Assembly: GCA_964575425.1 (NCBI GenBank)
Contig: CAZNRD010000024.1
Span: forward strand, 1-48,921
DNA: 48,921 nucleotides
Source: DATEAV01 sp964575425
GTDB taxonomy: Bacteria > Chloroflexota > Anaerolineae > Anaerolineales > E44-bin32
Reading direction: 5' to 3'
A program made the translations under genes and the position numbers. Below the pieces are notes generated by a model that was not told the DNA's origin, made no database searches, and saw only the letters and a list, made by a program, of their open reading frames with translations. Positions 43,479 through 48,921 of the stretch are shown piece by piece (the stretch's first letter is position 1; each line of letters opens with the position of its first letter).

Positions 43479-44607
43479 GGCACGGTTTCGCATCCTCACC
43501 ATCTTCGGCACGCGCCCCGAAGCCATCAAGATGGCCCCGGTCGTCGCCCGCCTCACCGCCACGCCCGAAGTCGAAGCGCGCGTCTGCGTCACCGCCCAGC
43601 ACCGCCAGATGCTCGACCAGGTCCTTGCCCTCTTCGACATCCGCCCCGACTACGACCTCGACCTGATGCGACCCGATCAGCCTCTGCCGGACCTCACCGC
43701 CGCCGTCCTCGCCGGACTCGATCCGGTGCTGCGCGAGTTCCGCCCCGATTGGATTCTTGTCCAGGGCGACACCACCAGCGCCATGGCCGCCTCGCTTCTG
43801 GCGTACTACCATCGAGGGCGCCTCGGCCACGTCGAGGCCGGCCTGCGCACCCTCGACAAGTGGCAGCCATTCCCCGAGGAGATCAATCGCCGCATCATCA
43901 GCTGCCTGGCCGACCTGCACTTCGCCGCCACCGAGTGGGCACGCGGCAACTTGCTGCGCGAGGGCGTCGCGCCCGAATCCATCATCGTCACCGGAAACCC
44001 GGTCATCGACGCACTGTTGTCGGTCACGGATCGCCCTTACGACTTTCGCTCCGGCCCGCTCGCTCCTCTTCCCGGCGGCCGCCGCATCCTGCTCGTCACC
44101 GCCCACCGCCGTGAGAACTTCGGCGCTCCGCTCGAACGCATCTTCGCCGCGCTGCGCCAGATCGCGCTGGACTACGCCCAGGATGTCTTTCTGGTCTACC
44201 CCATCCACCTCAACCCGAACGTGCGCGAGCCGGCCCACCGCCTGCTCGCTGACCTGCCCAACGTGCTCCTCACCGATCCGCTCGACTACCTGCCCATGGT
44301 CCATCTGATGAAGCGTGCCTATCTGATGCTCACCGATTCCGGCGGTCTTCAGGAGGAGGCCCCGGCCTTGGGCACGCCGGTTCTGGTGCTGCGTCAGGTG
44401 ACCGAGCGACCGGAGGCGATCGAGGCCGGGACGGCACGGCTGGTTGGCACCGATCCCGAGCGCATCGTCACCGAGACCCGCCGCCTGCTCGACGACCCCG
44501 CAGCACACCTGGCAATGGCCCGCGCCGCGAACCCCTTCGGCGATGGACGCGCAGCCGAACGGATCGTCGCCGCTCTGCTGCAGGCCCGCCGCAACGCCAA
44601 GCCCTAG
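43471..44607 (+). CDS. wecB: UDP-N-acetylglucosamine 2-epimerase (non-hydrolysing)
   Basis: 378 residues. FGTRPEAIKMAPVVARL at the N-terminus, VQGDTTSAMAASLLAYY, GHVEAGLRTLDKWQPFPEE and TDSGGLQEEAPALGTPVLVL are the family blocks. It interconverts UDP-GlcNAc and UDP-ManNAc. It overlaps wecC by eight bases and is followed nine bases later by a glycosyltransferase, marking the start of a polysaccharide operon. Confidence 0.95.
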   Translation: MPEARFRILTIFGTRPEAIKMAPVVARLTATPEVEARVCVTAQHRQMLDQVLALFDIRPDYDLDLMRPDQPLPDLTAAVLAGLDPVLREFRPDWILVQGDTTSAMAASLLAYYHRGRLGHVEAGLRTLDKWQPFPEEINRRIISCLADLHFAATEWARGNLLREGVAPESIIVTGNPVIDALLSVTDRPYDFRSGPLAPLPGGRRILLVTAHRRENFGAPLERIFAALRQIALDYAQDVFLVYPIHLNPNVREPAHRLLADLPNVLLTDPLDYLPMVHLMKRAYLMLTDSGGLQEEAPALGTPVLVLRQVTERPEAIEAGTARLVGTDPERIVTETRRLLDDPAAHLAMARAANPFGDGRAAERIVAALLQARRNAKP

Positions 44608-44616
44608 GGAGGCACG

Positions 44617-45630
44617 ATGCGCCTGTGCTTCGCCTCCCGCCTCGGCGGCTTGGCCGGCCCGGCCTCCTTCCAACACCGCCTGGCCGAGGGCCTCGCCGCC
44701 CTCGGCCACGAGACCTGCTATGACCTTGAGGACACGCCCTACGATGCGGTGCTCGTCATCGGTGGGACGCGCCGACTGGCCAACCTGCAGCGGGCGCGCC
44801 GTCGCGGCATCCCGATCATCCAGCGGCTGGACGGCATGAACTGGATCCACCGCCGCCGCCGCACCGGCCTGAGACACTTTCTGCGCGCCGAAGCCAACAA
44901 CCTGCTGCTGCGCCTGATCCGCAATCACATCGCCAGCGCCGTCGTTTACCAGAGCCGTTTTGCCCAGACCTGGTGGGACCAGACGTTTCGTCCGGCACCG
45001 GTTCCCGCTCACGTCGTCCTCAACGGCGTTCCCCTCGACCGCTACACGCCCGTAGGCCCAGAACGGCCCCCGACCGATTGCGTTCGCCTGCTGATCGTCG
45101 AAGGCAACCTCGCTGGCGGCTATGAGGTGGGGCTGGAGCATGCGGCCTCCCTCGCCGAGCATCTGGCGCGCTTGTTGGCCCAACCTGTCGAAGTGGCTAT
45201 CGCCGGGCAGGCAGCTACCTCCGTTCGCGCCTCGTGGTCCCGCCTCACCACCGCGGCGGCGAGCTGGCTGGGCGCAGTGCCCACCGAAGACATCCCTGCC
45301 CTCGACCGCTCAGCCCACCTGCTCTTCGCCGCGGACCCCAACCCGGCCTGCCCGAACTCCGTCATCGAGGCCCTGGCGTGCGGCCTGCCGGTGATTGCCT
45401 TTGACACCGGCGCGTTGCCCGAGTTGGTCACCGGCGACGCCGGCCGCCTCGTCCCATATGGTGCGGATCCCTGGCACTTGGAGCCGCCGAACACTGCAGC
45501 CCTTGCCCATGCTGCCCTCGAAATCCTGGCCGACCAGTCTCACTATCGCGCAGCCGCGCGAGCGCGTGCCGAGGCGGGTCTTGGGCTCGAGGCCATGGTA
45601 CGCGGTTACACTCGGGGTCTAGCGTGGTGA
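44617..45630 (+). CDS. Glycosyltransferase, GT4-like
   Basis: 337 residues. The C-terminal half has the GT-B donor-site pattern: NPACPNSVIEALACGLPVIA followed by FDTGALPELV. The N-terminal half starts MRLCFASRLGGLAGPASFQH with the glycine-rich loop of GT4 enzymes. The glutamate of the E-x7-E motif is in VIEALACG. It would add a sugar to the growing surface glycan. Donor and acceptor cannot be told. Confidence 0.82.
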   Translation: MRLCFASRLGGLAGPASFQHRLAEGLAALGHETCYDLEDTPYDAVLVIGGTRRLANLQRARRRGIPIIQRLDGMNWIHRRRRTGLRHFLRAEANNLLLRLIRNHIASAVVYQSRFAQTWWDQTFRPAPVPAHVVLNGVPLDRYTPVGPERPPTDCVRLLIVEGNLAGGYEVGLEHAASLAEHLARLLAQPVEVAIAGQAATSVRASWSRLTTAAASWLGAVPTEDIPALDRSAHLLFAADPNPACPNSVIEALACGLPVIAFDTGALPELVTGDAGRLVPYGADPWHLEPPNTAALAHAALEILADQSHYRAAARARAEAGLGLEAMVRGYTRGLAW

Positions 45631-45683
45631 CATACCCGCTATCCCTCGTGCTTCGGCCGTTGTAGATCGGGGCAATTACGAAA

Positions 45684-46571
45684 TTGTGGACTTCCGCTTC
45701 ATCCCCCCTCCTCGCCCTCGCTGCCCTGGCCGCTCGCATCCTACCAGCATCGCTTCGGCAGGCGCTGTACGGCCTCGGGCCGGTATCGAGACTACTGCGC
45801 CGCGCCCTCAACCGCGCCGCGCCCACCGGCCTCACCGAAGTCCCTGTCGCCGCCGGCGGCCTGCGCGGCGCACGCCTCTTGCTCGACCTGCAGTCCGAGA
45901 AGGACCTCTGGCTCGCGACGTACGAGCCGGATCTCCAGAAAGCGTTGCGCGAATTCGCCTTCCCCGGAGCCACCGCCTACGACATCGGCGCTCATATCGG
46001 CTACGTCTCGCTGCTCCTGGCCCGCGCCGTCGGGCCGGACGGCTTAGTCTTCGCCTTCGAGCCGCTCCCTGCCAACTTCGACCGCCTCCGCCGCAACATC
46101 GAACTCAATCATCTGGGACAACACGTCCACCCAATCCCCGCCGCGGTCTCCGACTATACTGGCCGCGCCCGCTTCCTCGCCCACCCATCGAGCGCTATGG
46201 GCAAGGTTGAGGGCTCCGCCGGCCGGTCTGACATCTACCCGGAAGCCATCGAGGTCGAGTGTCTCTCGCTCGACGATTTCGTCTTCGCTCGCTGCAACCC
46301 GCCGCCCGACCTGGTCAAGATCGACATCGAAGGCGGCGAAGGGAAAGTCCTCCTGGGCATGGCGCGCCTGCTGAGCGAACACCCATCCATCCTCCTGGTC
46401 GAACTGCACGGGCCCGAGGCTGCCGCCGCCGTATTGCGCACCCTCCAGGACCGACCCTACCGACTCCACCACCTGCAGGCAGGCTACCCACCCCTCGACC
46501 CGGCGCGCTTCCTGCCATGGAAGACCTACCTCCTCGCCCTGCCTCCGGGCTTCGAGGCAGGAGGCCGATGA
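45684..46571 (+). CDS. FkbM-family methyltransferase
   Basis: 295 residues. SAM-binding motif AYDIGAHIGYVSLLLARAVG, AFEPLPANFDRLRRNIELN and DLVKIDIEGGEGKVLLG are FkbM signatures. It probably O-methylates a sugar of the glycan made by the neighbouring transferases. The start is a TTG at 45684 with a weak ribosome binding site; no better start is seen in frame. Its stop overlaps the next ATG (ATGA). Confidence 0.85.
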   Translation: MWTSASSPLLALAALAARILPASLRQALYGLGPVSRLLRRALNRAAPTGLTEVPVAAGGLRGARLLLDLQSEKDLWLATYEPDLQKALREFAFPGATAYDIGAHIGYVSLLLARAVGPDGLVFAFEPLPANFDRLRRNIELNHLGQHVHPIPAAVSDYTGRARFLAHPSSAMGKVEGSAGRSDIYPEAIEVECLSLDDFVFARCNPPPDLVKIDIEGGEGKVLLGMARLLSEHPSILLVELHGPEAAAAVLRTLQDRPYRLHHLQAGYPPLDPARFLPWKTYLLALPPGFEAGGR

Positions 46572-47674
46572 GCGAGACGGAGTTTGCCGGCCGGGTGGGC
46601 ATCGTGCAGCGCGTCCTGCCCGCCTACCGCGCCGCCTTCTTCGATCGGCTGGCCGAATCCTGTGACGGAGGGTTGAGCGTCTTCGCGGGCGACCCTCGCC
46701 CCGGTGAAGGCATCCAGCCCGCCACAGAGCTCCGCCTGGCGACCTGGGCCCGCGCGCACAACCTGCACCTGCTCAGCGGTCCCCTCTACATCTGGTATCA
46801 GCGAGGCCTGCAACAGTGGCTGGACGCGTGGGACCCCGACGTGCTGATCCTCGAAGCCAATCCGCGACTGGTGAGCAACCCTGCCGCCATCGCCTGGATG
46901 CACCGGCGCAGCCGTCCTGCCATCGGCTGGGGTCTTGGCATGCCGCCGGGCAGCCGCGGTCCGGCCTTCTTGCGCCAATGGCTGCGTCGGCGCGCCATCC
47001 GTGGCCTGGATGCCATCGTTGCCTACAGCAGCCTTGGGGCAGCCGAATACCAGGCCGCCGGCTTCCCTGCCGACCGTCTCTTCGTCGCCCCCAACGCCGT
47101 CGTCTCTCCGCCGGCCTCGCCTCCACCCCGCCCCGCGCTCAAAGCTCAAACACCTCGACTTCTATTCGTCGGCCGGCTTCAGGCGCGCAAGCGAGTCGAC
47201 CTTCTGCTGCGCGCCTGCGCCGCTCTGCGCGCAGCGCCTGATCTGTGGATCGTCGGCGATGGTCCCGCGCGCCTGTCCTTGGAACGTCTGGCCGGTCAGG
47301 TCTTCCCGCAGGCCTGCTTTTTCGGCGCACGGTACGGAGCCGAATTGGATGATCTCTTCCTCCAGGCCGACCTTCTCGTCCTGCCGGGCACTGGCGGCCT
47401 CGCCGTCCAGCAGGGAATGGCGCACGGGCTGCCGGTGATCGTGGGCGAAGGCGATGGCACCCAGCACGACCTGGTCTCAGCCGAAAACGGGTGGCTGATC
47501 CCAGAGGGGGACCTACATGCACTCACCGAGGCGCTGCGCCGAGCCCTCGCCGATCCCGCACAACTTCGCTCCATGGGTCTGGCCTCATACCAACTCGTGC
47601 GCGATCGCTACAACCTCCAGGCCATGGTGCAGACCTTCATCCGGGCGCTCAACGCCGTCTGCGTGGAGGCGTAA
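46568..47674 (+). CDS. Glycosyltransferase, GT4-like
   Basis: 368 residues. The donor domain has LLFVGRLQARKRVDLLLRAC, the DGPARLSLE loop, LVLPGTGGLAVQQGMAHGLP and ENGWLIPEGDLHALTEAL. The usual E-x7-E first glutamate is replaced in the GGLAVQQGMAHGLPV stretch (Q where E is common), so the donor site may be unusual. It overlaps the FkbM gene by four bases. Confidence 0.82.
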   Translation: MSETEFAGRVGIVQRVLPAYRAAFFDRLAESCDGGLSVFAGDPRPGEGIQPATELRLATWARAHNLHLLSGPLYIWYQRGLQQWLDAWDPDVLILEANPRLVSNPAAIAWMHRRSRPAIGWGLGMPPGSRGPAFLRQWLRRRAIRGLDAIVAYSSLGAAEYQAAGFPADRLFVAPNAVVSPPASPPPRPALKAQTPRLLFVGRLQARKRVDLLLRACAALRAAPDLWIVGDGPARLSLERLAGQVFPQACFFGARYGAELDDLFLQADLLVLPGTGGLAVQQGMAHGLPVIVGEGDGTQHDLVSAENGWLIPEGDLHALTEALRRALADPAQLRSMGLASYQLVRDRYNLQAMVQTFIRALNAVCVEA

Positions 47675-47675
47675 C

Positions 47676-48884
47676 ATGCGCATCGTCTACGTCGCCGACG
47701 GCCAGAGCTCAATCGCCCGCTCGTGGGTGCAACACTTCGTCGAGGCCGGGCACGAGGTGCACTGGATCACCACTTCCGTCGGCCCCGAGCTGCCGGTCCG
47801 GTCGATCGTGCGGGCCCCGGTTGCTTTCACCGGCGCCGCACGTCGAATCGGTGCTTCTGGCAGACCACCTCTCACCGGCGGCGCAGCCGCTCTCCCACTG
47901 CGCCTCTGGCTGAGGCGCTGGCTCGGCCCCCTCACCCTGCCGCGGGCCGCGAAGATCGTCCGCGGTGCGATCCTCAACATCTGCCCCGACCTGGTGCACG
48001 CACTTCGCATCCCCTTCGAGGGTATGCTCGCCGCCGCAGCCGACCCGCCCTGCCCCCTGCTTCTCTCGGTCTGGGGAAACGATTTCACCTTCCACGCGTC
48101 CTCGATGCCTCTCCTGGCTCACCTCACGCGCCGCGCCCTGGCCCGCGCCGACGCGCTCCACGCCGACTGCCAGCGCGATTTGCGCCTGGCGCGCCAATGG
48201 TGCTTCTCCGCTGCAAGTCCCTCGATCGCCCTGCCCGGCGCGGGTGGCATTCGGCCCGAACTTTTCTTCCCGCGAGGTCGGAGCCCCGATGACCCGGGCT
48301 CACGTCTGGCGCCCGTCTTCGCCACCATCCCTCCCAACGCGCCCGTCATCATCAACCCGCGCGGCTTTCGCGCCTACGTGCGCAGCGACACCTTCTTCCG
48401 GTCCATCCCGCTCATCCTCAAGCGCGTCCCACAGGCGCGCTTCCTCTGTCCGGCGATGGCCGACGACCCTCTGGCTGAGCGCTGGCTGCGCCGACTTGCC
48501 ATCCAACATGCTGTGCATCTGCTCCCGCCACTCGGCCCCTCGGAAATGGCCTCGGCCTTCCGCCGCGCCGATGTCGCCGTCTCTCCCAGCCTGCACGACG
48601 GTACGCCCAACTCCGTCCTGGAAGCCATGGCCTGTGGCTGCCTGCCTGTCGTCGGAGACCTCGAGTCGCTGCGCGAGTGGATCGACGACGGCATCAACGG
48701 CCTCCTCGTCGACCCCACCGATCCCATCGCTCTGGCTCAGGCCGTCCTGCGCGCCCTGGCCGATCCCACCTGGCGCCGTCAGTCCGCCGAACACAATGCT
48801 CGGCTCATTGCGCAGCGCGCCTCCTATCCCGACGTGATGTGCGAGGCAGAAGCGTTCTACCGACAACTATTGACACCTGTATAA
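47676..48884 (+). CDS. Glycosyltransferase, GT4-like
   Basis: 402 residues. N-terminus MRIVYVADGQSSIARSWVQH is typical of GT4 acceptor domains. The donor site is SPSLHDGTPNSVLEAMACGC with the two glutamate-side residues, then INGLLVDPTDPIALAQAVLRAL. It begins one base after the previous stop. Third transferase of the cluster; its sugar is unknown. Confidence 0.83.
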   Translation: MRIVYVADGQSSIARSWVQHFVEAGHEVHWITTSVGPELPVRSIVRAPVAFTGAARRIGASGRPPLTGGAAALPLRLWLRRWLGPLTLPRAAKIVRGAILNICPDLVHALRIPFEGMLAAAADPPCPLLLSVWGNDFTFHASSMPLLAHLTRRALARADALHADCQRDLRLARQWCFSAASPSIALPGAGGIRPELFFPRGRSPDDPGSRLAPVFATIPPNAPVIINPRGFRAYVRSDTFFRSIPLILKRVPQARFLCPAMADDPLAERWLRRLAIQHAVHLLPPLGPSEMASAFRRADVAVSPSLHDGTPNSVLEAMACGCLPVVGDLESLREWIDDGINGLLVDPTDPIALAQAVLRALADPTWRRQSAEHNARLIAQRASYPDVMCEAEAFYRQLLTPV

Positions 48885-48899
48885 CTAACGTCCTATACT
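48870..48899 (+). promoter_or_regulatory. Promoter at the end of the window
   Basis: Perfect -35 TTGACA (48870-48875), 18-bp spacer, TATACT (48894-48899). It overlaps the 3' end of the last glycosyltransferase and drives the gene starting at 48918. Confidence 0.7.
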
Positions 48900-48917
48900 C
48901 TGGGCAGGAGGCAAGCC

Positions 48918-48921
48918 ATGC
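48918..48921 (+). CDS. Start of a gene running off the window
   Basis: An ATG preceded by AGGAGG (48906-48911) at good spacing, downstream of the promoter at 48870-48899. Only the first codon and one base are visible, so the product is unknown. Confidence 0.5.

Noticed and set aside
43309..45183. 624-residue open frame on the - strand
   Set aside because: It covers wecC, wecB and a glycosyltransferase in antisense; composition is that of a codon-position shadow and no motif is seen.

Overview
This is a GC-rich window (no GC count was made) whose gene content suits a Chloroflexota bacterium, probably Anaerolineae-like. That is an inference: the clues are T-box and cobalamin RNA switches, DUF2089/SHOCT-like proteins, single-gene VanW and Gmad2 proteins, and a serine-palmitoyltransferase-like enzyme. 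No rRNA, tRNA, CRISPR array or insertion sequence was recognised. Long open frames opposite the real genes are GC-driven shadows and are left out.

Layout. (1) 1-9679, + strand: an amino-sugar uptake and catabolism block. It holds a SIS-domain sugar-phosphate isomerase/deaminase-like protein (partial), an ascorbate-type PTS IIB and IIC, a DUF362 protein, a split glucose/GlcNAc-type PTS (IIC, IIB and IIA as separate genes), a Gfo/Idh/MocA oxidoreductase, a PEP-mutase-like TIM-barrel protein and NagA. A decayed 3' end of a second SIS gene lies at 3003-3119. (2) 9700-15137, - strand: an envelope-type operon like Bacillus yvlABCD/liaX (DUF2089, DUF4097+SHOCT, GNAT, SHOCT, holin-like YvlD), followed by an orphan Rossmann protein. 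It starts at a clear sigma-70 promoter overlapped by a palindrome. (3) 15228-21475: class V aminotransferase, GT39-like membrane glycosyltransferase, RNA uracil methyltransferase, inositol monophosphatase, SurE and methylglyoxal synthase. (4) 21483-26169, - strand: a promoter and cobalamin riboswitch lead into a secreted, membrane-anchored six-repeat alpha/alpha-toroid protein (the fold of the transcobalamin alpha domain), an EcfT, a double EcfA and an HD hydrolase. This looks like a B12-responsive uptake system without a visible S component. (5) 26352-29627: a conserved unknown gene coupled to a YbaK-type deacylase, then an epimerase plus serine-palmitoyltransferase-like pair on the - strand. 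(6) 29720-31821: promoter, serine T-box, serS and DUF456. (7) 31818-42113, - strand: HEAT protein, Trm112-like, VanW, Gmad2 lipoprotein with an upstream 31-residue peptide, M32 carboxypeptidase, PGDH-like, MFS, an unusual RpiB-like protein and a membrane-fused EEP phosphatase. (8) 42161-48921, + strand: a surface-polysaccharide cluster with WecC, WecB, three GT4-type glycosyltransferases and an FkbM methyltransferase; it continues past the window.

The most interesting unit is region 4. A B12 aptamer with a 12-bp P1, a B12 box and a good upstream promoter directly precedes a transcobalamin-like toroid protein co-transcribed with ECF energising subunits. The serS T-box is also informative: its UGGC bulge matches the GCCA end expected for tRNA-Ser.
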